Shown: piece by piece, positions 12,001-17,370 of the stretch | Layout of the letters: each line of letters opens with the position of its first letter | Position numbering within the stretch: position 1 is the stretch's first letter | Origin: an uncultured Selenomonadales bacterium | GTDB taxonomy: Bacteria; Bacillota; Negativicutes; Selenomonadales; Selenomonadaceae | Length of the DNA stretch: 64,000 bases | Direction of reading: 5' to 3' | Assembly: GCA_947307055.1 (NCBI GenBank) | Contig: CAMZHX010000004.1 | Coordinates: 87,475-151,474 of the forward strand | Program-made: the position numbers and the translations under genes | The notes under the pieces: model-generated | The model's database searches: none | What the model was told of the DNA's origin: nothing | The model's input: only the letters and a program-made list of their open reading frames with translations

Positions 12001-12887
12001 ACATAACCATATTGACGCAAAATGGCGACATCACGATAGACACAAACGGCTTAGCGGATATGTTATCGGCGCAAAACAATTTGGACATTGAGACGGACAA
12101 CGGCGCGATTGACATAGCAGGGAAAATCTCTACCAAAGACGGCGACATAACAATAACGTCGAATCACGAGACGTACGCGCGGCGGCAAAAAGGTATAACG
12201 GTCGAGGAGACCGGCGCGATAAATCCGGGCAGAAATCTTTACTTGAACGCAACCAACGGTAGCATTGAATTTAAGAATGTTGCGGCGAAAAATGCGGACG
12301 TAAAGACAATCAACGGCAATGTCACGGCTCAAACGATTAGCGCGGACGATACGATAGCGATTGAGCTTGAGCACGGCAACTTGTATTTAAATCTTGCGCA
12401 AAGTAAGGGCGTAGCGATTCTGACTGATGACAACTCCGAGTCTTCGGTCAATACGATTCGTGCAAATTCCGTAGACGTTAGCGACGCGGTTAAGGTCGGG
12501 AGAATTCTTCCTTACAGTAGCGGCAGTTCAAGCTTTAATTATCAAAGCGCGTCGTCGAGTGGCTACAGCAATTACAGCAACGGCTACAGCAACTTTGTGA
12601 ACAATAGCAACTTCGCGAGCAACAGAAATTCTTACGCGATTTTAGGCAGTACGTACACGAACAATGGCTTGACTTACTGGCAAAGTGCGACATCAACCGC
12701 CGCGCCGAATTATTCTTTCAGCGAATTTGCGAGCCTGACAGACGACATTAGCTACAGGCAGACGCGCAATTACTTTGAGGTTAAATTTATCCCGACGTGG
12801 CTTGAAAGTGAGTTTATGGACATTGACTACAGCTTTGAGAATTTCGGAATAAGAAATGCGACCGAAGACGAATTGACAATCGACTAA
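3..12887 (+). CDS. Giant filamentous adhesin, LktA/haemagglutinin-like (5' partial)
   Basis: The frame is open from the first full codon to a TAA at 12885-12887, about 4,290 codons, so the true start, signal peptide and any secretion domain lie before the window. The protein is rich in Asn, Gly, Ser, Thr and Ala, nearly free of Cys, and made of short strand-like repeats such as GDITITSQNG and TANNGNI, as expected of a long beta-helix surface fibre. Two stretches differ: a charged, probably helical insert at nt 8217-8625 and a Tyr-rich segment at about 8810-9000 (ITQVNYRYDADKGYYID). The end (12500-12660) is low-complexity Ser/Asn/Tyr. No C-terminal beta-barrel is obvious, which suggests two-partner-type secretion. 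A run of four heptamers (1041-1068) lies in frame. Leukotoxin-LktA-type adhesins of Negativicutes and Fusobacteria are the closest match I recall; the family call is inference, the coding call is secure. Confidence 0.85.
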   Translation, partial: QNLNANSTNKSNLVNVTLGLAGSNKSFSAAGALGVSDVVGDGNINISKSNVTADSFLSNAQSNAHIVNVAGQAALSKKLSVGLTFAYNAMNNTTGINVTGGTWNVKDFGATSTNNNYALALGAGVGFSKDSAVLNGAIGLNLGNNSTKSIIDGSTISGVNTLNVTATDNTSKTTIAGDINITKGGAVAAGGAVAYADIGTSDNKEVINAKITNATITTKNNSSINVEALDNATMNTVAVGVGGSAGDWTFITFQGAAAVSELNKDNIAQISNSTITGDTANIKIKATSGGNSSDGLKIGDKKINVNNKVNTAAAVLDANFGDESLFDGALAVSVNNLNQSTQANFKGTREKGNGKSQEIISRAGNVDMYSNSEADILGVALGGAGGKSKVGAAGSVSYNYINNSAQTLAENLNVKATKNFGVVAQSDDKLANYAGAVDVDVNGYGSIGVSVAYNEIKGNTDALINNSKLEVTGSDSNLIAISNPKDNLIDGYVTKNTWTSGGLMSGRISENKSGLVVNSSATHSISSDLATVGIRASSDKPGVGISGTVNINKIGGETNAKVESTNVDGNANSFVNASDYTNNGSFVGNAAVSGTVAIGVLWNENQITRKTNALVNGGTFNVKNLDVKADSQQGLSNLNIAVGAAFAASQEQGFAAASGDNIVRNQLDGTTNAKLENATVNHSGAVDVNAYHKDNAFATNIAVGVAGSGVAGASATFDLGYGLMRENSTVNAEINNSTLTGKTGAVNVNAENNSKLAGAFGTMGVAVHVGTGAAGAVALGINNNYVTNTVHAGIKGSTLKVGKVDVNAKNTSEIKADGGVAAVSLNIDFYTFLASLGSATAVTNATFDNKITADVDSSTINASGDVNITAQDDHKSDETVVSAAASSGLAVSVNRMSTSVNSGLSDLTSDKLGHTLSSGDLKMSTSNASKDNADKDSETLTGEFGKEERFLNTGAINKLLGGVHYNSKDAKNNIQNTLNTRYAATENYGVKKEPTTTTVTYNNKLEKGVYANVINGSTITATNNKISIGSTENNDLSITSGSGNAGIIGIGVGSTSIKTRRANATNVIGSTLTAKNIEISTTNGQTGSDGIKSKMYNATIAATGASVGYNNVETNGSGEILISGSKLTASENLNATAIDNSKSKTYILDAGLKIIGYTGVFAYNTNTSQTGIEVSNSSALTANAINFDTQNHTYRATDTLAISAGTAGIQTNTSEANDSSTNFINVIGKGNSFSANSLTLNALNASQTYAHSNGQGYGGLEVIVASGLANSKSNANIAIDDANTLKATTINITSQIGEDNKYSAQTDGFGISVAGVGVNVDNMTAQTESTAKVNIGNEIYNSDTTLNVTALNKASRDAFMRNNAYAVVANANDISAYTIAKDNASVTVGSNSTLANANKLGALNITSDTENKSYVAAKGTGGAIGGEFGSAAHADNDVNNSSSATLNGTWNITNDLTLTANQHDSAYISGYSARGAIITGGKGSLDNVIKGSSTATISDKANINAKTVNINSKNYITTDKYSSDYDHTLFGRMGGVVDDVDYQRSSATTNKSANINIGANVGITTSGTQIYDAASDYNLKNDVYAEGGSALASLRWVKSHNYITADEKISVGSGALLKNEGGSYDDGGITFAAHDNLEHNPTAKGYSQAGTGGYVRAETLTELTRNQNIDINGTLKSAKDLNLYAGADANGERSRVHSYARAISQVMTLIDDGSADIIRKGKTNSNVNVNSSASGEAMHDVNIISNAGFEVYEERPFYGSTWKNRGEYSVVTSDVGSVTNSDYKHNNKVKVDGELKAANTPDVTINISGVALPNGFILTNNNLKDISYTVTSGNSTITKKNTNFSGKTSNEIFAQQIFNGITTSTEKPEDSLVPRYKEVCESISNYQVVDKNDIVAYNGFLQEKLALEEEMSNLGLGSYDDNGEFLLGSNPKTIGIKTLVLPNVEVSGGSINVTTDSFSGSGKLNASGIPKIDVENNSTTYLVTNKLTIADKGGNVNYNGTKVTSNADIGSGANFAELKVADAEQVPLIKVTNSYSGSGSIQMIPNPKATGYSELPAAAQKATLSYTPLNYIEITDDINNPVGKVQISNKRGSIRINKGANVNGKDIELTAKESISQGYTDSIKNIAYTPQDAYADETKKMREKVGWDKSMPSSDKIEKETSDKKYSGGAGEIAGGSIYIAARDININGLIQSGYVGFSTTINQSDLDNATETVFFNEMPMYKVNKGGKRVNSDGYYTYEPQIYYDKTNNKIYVEDINATGGKVYLAGRIVSTGNGKIVVADGASNIDITNNTSVDMNVGKVTSAKGGGFIQIVDSEQDKLTEYSSGQTRTIENYSAWLADNTKGKVTIGNGLTVGKFVNYNPKAGLSYNWTEGMQQEEILHYYYKEEKSWWGHKDDSNYTSDLAAMSAKLSPSWSEKKSDPVELGDGYYIGSGAVTKNNLTLIAQNVVTGNSYGGHTRSEAHEHGLGGFYEDYDHNWKRTTGTKQIYQYSVKADYPISVGIIGEKSTPSINLANTSNNGGDLYLTGDIRNDLGTLTITANSGKIEQTEGTKISTNNINLSASSGIKNINVVNHRDDDLKLTARTTLGDIDINVSGGILGDKNLAGNVIVNDLTSKYGAVSLKAQGDIKQTISSTAANAQNIKLESANGAINLQIESSGELGADVSAISAAAYGDIKLNKNDNADFLIGSIVSTTGDVTLTANGKFIDALDKVRDNADTQQSDLVKSWIDMGLIAGTRDYKGAYITRLEQDRDNYKADVTAQFTEYGELLKLYESQLAAYNAIKDKAILAVHQGVNDASKVTAPTKGERLTTLEKKFGKYETADAYLAADNNYQILVAAVENPQYQWTEAELLAGIRSAIVNKTEGSAPDVTKLKDANITGRNVTLTGAGVGTNSEDVTTIKMSDLRVKAGETAKEKSARLAKVAQLANVEAADVTVNYVLDKNGKPVTQTITQVNYRYDADKGYYIDTAGNYIRYRKDADGNLLKYTYDQNLKQVGSAVAVSDFSDVIKSTKTIENKEIESFDIKGTIPLGINATGDITIKATGNSGVYIAGRNKGVKIDEESNPNNDVYSALNINKIETTKIAGNYPDVRIVGEAGIFNAAASGENVIGKDLILTGGNGAIGTQAKPFTVRLTGDLFDARANDEINLKKVGVDNFRISAMYSPKAIRITNDEHGIIEHSAHFDDIAEAYINSLGELTFNGSAGTASAPIVIRSNDTTILNLNGGGEFYVKAVETGALRLNNISGTVEINSEDTIKQTQDGTNSLSGIRVSAVGDVILDGAKNKFSAINIEAIGGDFTLKNDSDKLTATFGEELTGKVTITQRGDIDLAGAVSGSELNLTSEKGNIISSGGLQAAKAINLSVGTFTHEGEIHTDKLTIATDNGVTINNTENIFNSIEIASRDGKAINGSINVTIKTDSFAPSIKNDVTGDVTLTNTKTGGELSFGDGETINIGGKFTAKSDGDFDYGSTILAGKDISIRAQNVYRREGTTGYFSSPGKIIFNVNAGNQIGTAENPIMIANSTAKTEGMNIYGETHIKGVHDGILTLGNVMTDKDVSISSEGSIAQADGKVISVDKLTVEAAKDITLDNAKNDIETLVLNGGENIKVYSDPRKVLTLAGELEGTGDVEITSGKSLNVTGDIGTEKNLTLTAGKDLTSSEGSTIVALEKMTLKADDVKLAGRVGAVNIDVTTDKGLDIQNAENVFGGVAVKSAGDKINGSVLVTSDFETGYTAQIDNDVTGDVTLTNSNENASIILLGYGIEEGRILNIGGTLTFDVGGDFISGRKGYFANNDINITSRNGDILMITVSSGEILKAMKNINLNAAKNINIDGQITSGSGDITITSQNGGIDIFGTAQLLAGKNIKLSGTEGNINVNGVVNSINGKVDISLDEGNIQIGNETTAEKNTYIVSAKNNVNIATNNGTITILGKTKSKKKNVNLKAETVKTGDTPANVAEFAALAEKTPNDITINAELEADNSITITTDNGNIEITKQIKVDNGDITILTQNGDITIDTNGLADMLSAQNNLDIETDNGAIDIAGKISTKDGDITITSNHETYARRQKGITVEETGAINPGRNLYLNATNGSIEFKNVAAKNADVKTINGNVTAQTISADDTIAIELEHGNLYLNLAQSKGVAILTDDNSESSVNTIRANSVDVSDAVKVGRILPYSSGSSSFNYQSASSSGYSNYSNGYSNFVNNSNFASNRNSYAILGSTYTNNGLTYWQSATSTAAPNYSFSEFASLTDDISYRQTRNYFEVKFIPTWLESEFMDIDYSFENFGIRNATEDELTID
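1041..1068 (+). repeat. Heptanucleotide repeat, GGGARAW type, inside the adhesin
   Basis: Four tandem 7-mers, GGGACAA, GGGAAAA, GGGAAAT and GGGAAAA. They encode a basic patch (GTREKGNGK) that is out of character for the surrounding adhesin. Related runs occur at 34082-34113 and 36935-36966. Confidence 0.7.
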
Positions 12888-12911
12888 GGGACAATCACAA
12901 TATTTCATGAG

Positions 12912-12945
12912 AGCGGCTCGATTATTTCCTGCCGCTTTTTTTTTT
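12912..12945 (+). terminator. Rho-independent terminator after the adhesin gene
   Basis: Perfect 6-bp stem AGCGGC (12912-12917) with GCCGCT (12931-12936), followed directly by a run of about ten T. It lies 24 nt after the adhesin stop codon. Confidence 0.8.
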
Positions 12946-12990
12946 CGCTTCGCTAGCGTTCAGATAGGAAATCATGCCCAAATTTATTTT

Positions 12991-14043
12991 TTACTCCAAG
13001 CATTTGAATTCACCGCCCGAATAAAATTCTTTGTACCATGTCGCAAAATTTTTTAAACCGTCGCGAAGAGAAGTTTTTGGGCGAAAGTCGAAATCCCGCT
13101 CAAATTTGCTCGTGTCGGCAAAAGTTATCGGGACATCTCCGGCTTGTGCAGCTACCAATCTTTTATGTTCGTCGAAATTGTAATCAGCCGGCAGAAGCTC
13201 GGCGCGAATAATTTCCTCCTGCAAAATCTTAACGAATTCGAGCAAATTAACCGGCTGACCGTTGCCGATATTGTAAACTCTATGCGGCGCAGAATTCTCA
13301 GCGACGGGCGGACGAATAACGACGCGGGCAAGTCCTTCGATAATGTCGTCGACGTAAGTAAAATCTCTGGCGCAATTTCCGTAGTTGTAAATCCAAACTT
13401 CTTCGCCGCGCAAAAGTTTGTTAGTAAATTTGAAATAAGCCATATCGGGACGCCCCGCCGGACCGTAGACCGTAAAGAAACGTAAGCCCGTCGCGGGGAT
13501 TTTGTAAAGCTCGCTGTAGCAATGCGCTAAAAGTTCGTCGCTCTTTTTAGTTGCGGCGTAAAGACTAACCGGTTTGTCAACGCGATCCTCTGTCGAGAAC
13601 GGAATTTTCTTATTGCCGCCGTAAACAGAACTGGAGCTGGCGTAAACTAGATGATTCAGATTTTGGGCATTTCGGCAAGCTTCCAGTACGTTGAAAAAAC
13701 CTACAATGTTGCTTTGAATGTAAGCTAAGGGATTTTTGACGCTGTAGCGGATGCCTGCTTGAGCCGCTAAGTTTACGACGTGAGTCGGTTGTGTTCTGTT
13801 AAAAAGGTCGTCGATAAAATTTTTGTCAGCAATATCTCCACGATAAAATTTCCAATCGCAAGAAAATTTTTCTGCCGACGCCTCAATCAACCGGAGCCGA
13901 TAATTTTTCAAGCGGACATCGTAATAATCATTGAGGTTGTCGACCCCGATTATCTTAGAGAACTGACGATCCTTAATCAAACGCAGAATGAAATTTCCGC
14001 CTATAAAACCTGCCGCACCCGTGACCAGGATAATTTTTTTCAT
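12991..14043 (-). CDS. NAD-dependent nucleotide-sugar epimerase (UDP-glucuronate 4-epimerase-like)
   Basis: A 350-residue extended short-chain dehydrogenase. The N-terminal Rossmann loop TGAAGFIG (residues 8-15), the SSSSVYGG strand and the catalytic YAATK (YxxxK) are all present. RYSVKNPLAYIQSNI and the RDFTYVDDI segment are typical of UDP-glucuronate/UDP-glucose 4-epimerases of the CapI/LpsL type, which make sugar precursors for capsule or lipopolysaccharide in the cytoplasm. ATG at 14043 is chosen because AGGAGGA lies 7 nt upstream; a TTG at 14049 would leave only 1 nt. It stands alone, convergent with the adhesin gene and divergent from the gene at 14359. The exact sugar substrate cannot be told from sequence. 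Confidence 0.88.
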   Translation of the reverse strand: MKKIILVTGAAGFIGGNFILRLIKDRQFSKIIGVDNLNDYYDVRLKNYRLRLIEASAEKFSCDWKFYRGDIADKNFIDDLFNRTQPTHVVNLAAQAGIRYSVKNPLAYIQSNIVGFFNVLEACRNAQNLNHLVYASSSSVYGGNKKIPFSTEDRVDKPVSLYAATKKSDELLAHCYSELYKIPATGLRFFTVYGPAGRPDMAYFKFTNKLLRGEEVWIYNYGNCARDFTYVDDIIEGLARVVIRPPVAENSAPHRVYNIGNGQPVNLLEFVKILQEEIIRAELLPADYNFDEHKRLVAAQAGDVPITFADTSKFERDFDFRPKTSLRDGLKNFATWYKEFYSGGEFKCLE

Positions 14044-14212
14044 CGACAATTCCTCCTAAAAAATCTAATCCGTCAAAGCAAATAAAATATTGCCTTCTTC
14101 AACTTTATATTTATTAAAAGCAAATAGCTTGGCATACCCTCCACAAAATGATTAAAAATCCTTTTAAGCCTTTGTTAATAAATTTTTTTTACATTTTCTA
14201 CAGCCAATTTGT

Positions 14213-14242
14213 TTTACCTTCTTTTGCTGATATCGATATAAA
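14213..14242 (+). promoter_or_regulatory. Weak promoter candidate in the 14044-14358 spacer
   Basis: TTTACC (14213-14218), 18 nt, then TATAAA (14237-14242). The whole spacer between the epimerase and the next gene is AT-rich, with long T and A runs, and I see no other gene in it. The call is tentative. Confidence 0.3.
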
Positions 14243-14358
14243 GAAGAAAAAATTTTTTTGTTAAAGGATTTTTCGCGAACATGTCAAATTTATCAATGAA
14301 CAATAATGAAATAATGAAGCAGTGATTTATGTAGCTAAAATTGAAAGGAAGGTCATTC

Positions 14359-14679
14359 ATGGAAATTAACAATTATGAAGTTACAATAAAAAAAGGCAAA
14401 GATGAACAGGAAGTCTCTATTGAAATAGATATGGAAGAATACGGAGAATCTTTTGCAGTCAACGCATATCATCTTGGTCAACAATATGGGGCGTCAGTGA
14501 TAAATCCCGTGATTAATGAAGATAAAATAAATTTTTTGGAAGACCAAATCAAGAAAAAGGAAGGAGACGATGTACACATTGGAAAACGGGAACTTAAAAG
14601 GCTTATGAAGGAAGTAGATGCTGATTATAAAAGCTATCAGGAAGAGATTGCCAGTTACACTAGCAATGATGAGGATTAA
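14359..14679 (+). CDS. Small acidic hypothetical protein (106 aa)
   Basis: I do not recognise this protein. It starts at ATG 14359 behind AAGGAAGG (14345-14352); an in-frame TTG at 14341 lies before that ribosome site and is rejected. The sequence is hydrophilic, with alternating strand-like residues at the start (NYEVTIKKGK, EVSIEIDMEEYGES) and a probable helix towards the end (KRELKRLMKEVDADYKSYQEE). It has no signal peptide, membrane segment or cysteine. Codon use is more AT-rich than in the neighbours, which suggests separate acquisition. A hairpin with six T at 14952-14992 could end its transcript. Its position just before the peptide export operon would allow an immunity or accessory role, but nothing in the sequence shows it. 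Confidence 0.6.
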   Translation: MEINNYEVTIKKGKDEQEVSIEIDMEEYGESFAVNAYHLGQQYGASVINPVINEDKINFLEDQIKKKEGDDVHIGKRELKRLMKEVDADYKSYQEEIASYTSNDED

Positions 14680-14951
14680 TTTTGTATCAGAGAAATTATC
14701 ACTCACAGCGCAAGATTGGCTATAAAATTACGGCGTCGAAAGAAATATAATCGTCATATCAAACGGCGAAATTGCGTTGAATGCCCCTGCCGCGCCCAAT
14801 TTTTTGGCTAACGTATCTGCCGTGCGTCGACGCAATCAGCGAGAGTTCCAAAATTTTTTAAAGCAAGGGTCATAAATTATTCAGCACTGCACGGAAAGTG
14901 CGTAACGCATTGCAAGTTACCTGCGGAAGATATTTGGCTTTTGTCACTTGA

Positions 14952-14992
14952 GGCGGCGCGAGGAAAAAATTTCTCGTCAACCGCCATTTTTT
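14952..14992 (+). terminator. Terminator-like hairpin
   Basis: Outer stem GGCGG (14952-14956) with CCGCC (14981-14985), inner stem CGAG with CTCG, then ATTTTTT. It would end transcription from the small gene at 14359 before the export operon. Confidence 0.5.
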
Positions 14993-15108
14993 ATGGATTG
15001 TGTCAGCGATTTTGTGTAAATAGCAAACCGCCTAAAAACGCCAACTTTTGATGAGTTGGTGAAAGGTAAAATACGTGGTCGAAGAAAGGCTCCGTTACGC
15101 GATTCGTT

Positions 15109-15146
15109 TTCTTTCAAGGCATTCGAAAAAGTTTTCTTTGAAAGAA
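15109..15146. promoter_or_regulatory. Inverted repeat upstream of the export operon
   Basis: TTCTTTCAA (15109-15117) and TTGAAAGAA (15138-15146) form a perfect 9-bp inverted repeat with a 20-nt gap, 77 nt before the first export gene. It could be an operator or an mRNA hairpin. No function is shown. Confidence 0.35.
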
Positions 15147-15222
15147 TGTCGTCAAATCAACAATTCTAATTACACAAAACTCTTGACACTGCCGAACACG
15201 ATTTCTTAGGGAATGACATATT

Positions 15223-16401
15223 ATGAAAAAATATTTTATAGCGGGATTGGTATTTTTGCTAATTTTGTCCGTTGGACTGATATTTTACGGCGTTTGGCTT
15301 AACAATCGCGGCGAAGTTCAGATAACTCAGAGAATGTCCGAAAGAAAATTGGATTTGCCCGGAGTTAAAGTAAAACGGCGCGAGCTCCATCCCAAAGTTA
15401 TGCTAAGTGATGTAAACCTTTATTCGGACGATATGGTTGACGCCGTCACATTGATTGAGGGACGCATTACAGAAAATTTTGCTCCAAAAAATAGCCAAGT
15501 TCGACAAGGCGACGTTATCTTTGTTGTTGAAAATGAGGATATAGCTTTGGAGCTGAAGGAAGCCGACGCGAATATTTTGGAAGCAACCTCGCAACTAAAG
15601 CAAGCCGAAAATGTTTACGAGCGTCAAAAGCGTTTGCTGGAAAGAAAAGCAACTTCAGCAGCAAAGCTTGAGGAAGCGGAAACATCTTACAAAGCGGCGC
15701 AAGCTCGCATAGAAATGTATAAGGCCAAACGCGATAAATTGCTAATGCAAAAAGAACGTCAAGAGGTAATCGCGCCCATTGACGGGAAAATTTTAGTGGT
15801 GTATCGTCAGAAAGGCTCCTATGTAAATGCGGGCACGTCTTTAGCATTGGTCGGCGATTTTTCAACGCTGTATTTTTCGACGCCGGTAGATGATGAAAAC
15901 GCAAGGCATCTCGGAATCGGACAGCAGACAGAATTGATTTTTGACGAAAATGATTTCCAAAAAGTTTACAGCACAGACTATGCGGCGGGCAATAAGGGTA
16001 GCGACCAGACTTTTACGGCAACTGTCGAGAAAATAACGCCGCCTTTAGGAGAGCCTGCAGACATTCGCAATATAATTTGGTCGGTGGATAATTCTTCGGG
16101 GCTTTTGGAGTCGCAAATTTATGGCGCAGTAAGTTTTCAGTCTCATTCGTCGTATCAATGCCTGACAGTTCCACTCGACGCGATTATAAATATCGATGAA
16201 CCGGCAGTATTTGTCGTGACGGCTCAAGAAACTATCGAGCGACGCAAAATCAAAACCGGTGCTAATGACGGGACATACGTCGAAGTTTTGGAAGGGTTAA
16301 AAGCCGGAGAAATTGTAGCCAATCACACTGAAGCGAGTTTATCAGACGGCACGCCGGTTAATGTCACTCTGGAGGACGAAAAAGAAGGTGACGCGCCATG
16401 A
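15223..16401 (+). CDS. Membrane-fusion (HlyD/RND adaptor-like) protein
   Basis: A 392-residue periplasmic adaptor. The N-terminus has one membrane anchor (about residues 5-25), then a biotinyl-lipoyl half-motif (QVRQGDVIFVVENED), a coiled-coil hairpin at about 115-180 (LKQAENVYERQKRLLERKA, then KLEEAETSYKAAQARIEMY), the second lipoyl half (IAPIDGKILVVYRQKGSYVNAG) and beta-barrel segments. Such proteins bridge an inner-membrane transporter to an outer-membrane TolC channel. The start ATG lies 10 nt after AGGGA. The stop overlaps the next gene by 4 nt (ATGA), so the two adaptors are translationally coupled. It opens the peptide export operon. A second adaptor follows at once, so each may serve a different ABC protein or they may form a mixed ring. 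Confidence 0.85.
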   Translation: MKKYFIAGLVFLLILSVGLIFYGVWLNNRGEVQITQRMSERKLDLPGVKVKRRELHPKVMLSDVNLYSDDMVDAVTLIEGRITENFAPKNSQVRQGDVIFVVENEDIALELKEADANILEATSQLKQAENVYERQKRLLERKATSAAKLEEAETSYKAAQARIEMYKAKRDKLLMQKERQEVIAPIDGKILVVYRQKGSYVNAGTSLALVGDFSTLYFSTPVDDENARHLGIGQQTELIFDENDFQKVYSTDYAAGNKGSDQTFTATVEKITPPLGEPADIRNIIWSVDNSSGLLESQIYGAVSFQSHSSYQCLTVPLDAIINIDEPAVFVVTAQETIERRKIKTGANDGTYVEVLEGLKAGEIVANHTEASLSDGTPVNVTLEDEKEGDAP

Positions 16402-17369
16402 GCTCGGAAAAAAAGAGCGGGCAGAATATTTTTAGCAAAGCCGCCCTAGAAAAATTGAATTCGCCCGAAAAGTTGGATACTATGGTCAAAGTAACGGAGC
16501 CGATGAGTTGGATGGGCTTAGTGGTTGCGTGTGTACTTTCTTTAGCGGTCGTGCTTTGGTCAATTTTCGGCTCGTTCACGGAAAAGGCAGACGGCGCAGG
16601 ACTTATACTCGACTCGGCGGGCGTAGTAAATATTTGTCATGCGCAGTCGGGCAAATTGCATACGCTCATGGTGAAAACGGGCGATTACATTCACAAAGGG
16701 AAATTAATTGCGCGCATAGAGCAGCCCGCGCAGACAGCTGATACGCAAATGACGCGCTACAATATAGATTTGGCAACTAATGACCGCGACGCCGTGCAGA
16801 GCGTTCACCAATACAACGCTAAACGCCAGCAAGAAATTACGCAGAAAAATATTTACAGCAGTTACGAAGGAATTGTTGATGAAGTCATGGTTCAGGAAGG
16901 CAATATAATTTCTGCGGGCAGTCCGATTTGCTCTGTACGCATTACGCAAAATCGCGACGAGTTGAGCGGCGTTTTTTATATTTCAGTGGACAATGGCAAG
17001 CGCGTCGAACCAAATATGACGATTCAACTTGCGCCAAATGGCGTCGATACATCGAAGACGGGCAGTTTGATTGGCATTGTGAGGAGCATTTCGCAATATC
17101 CGCTGTCGTCGGAAGGCGTCGTCAAAAGCGTAGGCAATTCGCAACTGGCGCAACATATAATCAGCAAAACGGGCGGCGCGGTAATGGAAATACATTTTGA
17201 TTTGGTCAAGGATAAAGATTCGGAGTCGGGTTACCTTTGGACTTCGATAATTGGCAAGCACAAGCCGATAACGCCCGGCAGTTATTGCACGGGCTATATC
17301 ATAATTGAACGCCAGCCGCCCATTGAAAAGGTCTTTTACAAAATCAGCCAACTACTCAGGAGCAGATGA
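16398..17369 (+). CDS. NHLM-type bacteriocin secretion protein (HlyD family)
   Basis: A 323-residue adaptor with one membrane helix (about residues 37-58, WMGLVVACVLSLAVVLWSIF), a lipoyl-like half (GKLHTLMVKTGDYIHKGKLI), a very short helical hairpin and the second half (IYSSYEGIVDEVMVQEGNII). The short hairpin and the layout match the HlyD-like partner of NHLM export systems, which usually sit next to a C39-peptidase ABC protein and a second ABC protein, exactly as here. It starts at an ATGA overlap with the previous gene and ends 1 nt before the next start, so the operon is tightly coupled. It should link the exporter to the periplasm and, in this diderm host, to the TolC channel encoded at 26304. 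Confidence 0.85.
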   Translation: MSSEKKSGQNIFSKAALEKLNSPEKLDTMVKVTEPMSWMGLVVACVLSLAVVLWSIFGSFTEKADGAGLILDSAGVVNICHAQSGKLHTLMVKTGDYIHKGKLIARIEQPAQTADTQMTRYNIDLATNDRDAVQSVHQYNAKRQQEITQKNIYSSYEGIVDEVMVQEGNIISAGSPICSVRITQNRDELSGVFYISVDNGKRVEPNMTIQLAPNGVDTSKTGSLIGIVRSISQYPLSSEGVVKSVGNSQLAQHIISKTGGAVMEIHFDLVKDKDSESGYLWTSIIGKHKPITPGSYCTGYIIIERQPPIEKVFYKISQLLRSR

Positions 17370-17370
17370 A

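Larger units (their letters stand above)
14680..15222. other. 543-nt spacer with possible decayed coding sequence
   Basis: No intact gene. One frame from about 14735 reads a peptide including IIVISNGEIALNAPAAPNFL, up to a stop just before the word cataaattatt near 14870. It looks like old coding sequence but I cannot name it. The spacer also holds a terminator-like hairpin and an inverted repeat, listed separately. A TTGACA at 15183-15188 precedes the next gene but has no good -10 box at normal spacing. Confidence 0.4.

Noticed and set aside
11360..12148. Long minus-strand open frame (262 codons) opposite the adhesin gene, and many shorter ones
   Set aside because: They are mirror frames of a repetitive, biased plus-strand gene, with no ribosome sites and no recognisable protein features.
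14735..14875. Possible gene fragment in the spacer before the export operon
   Set aside because: The reading is short, has no start or ribosome site and I could not assign a family, so it is only mentioned in the spacer entry.
15223..17369. Export operon serving the giant adhesin
   Set aside because: A C39 exporter with a double-glycine peptide gene inside the operon points to the small peptide; the adhesin is separated by a terminator and an opposite-strand gene.
17305..17370. Earlier TTG start for the C39 exporter
   Set aside because: It lies inside the upstream adaptor gene; ATG 17371 has a ribosome site and places the catalytic Cys at residue 30 as usual.
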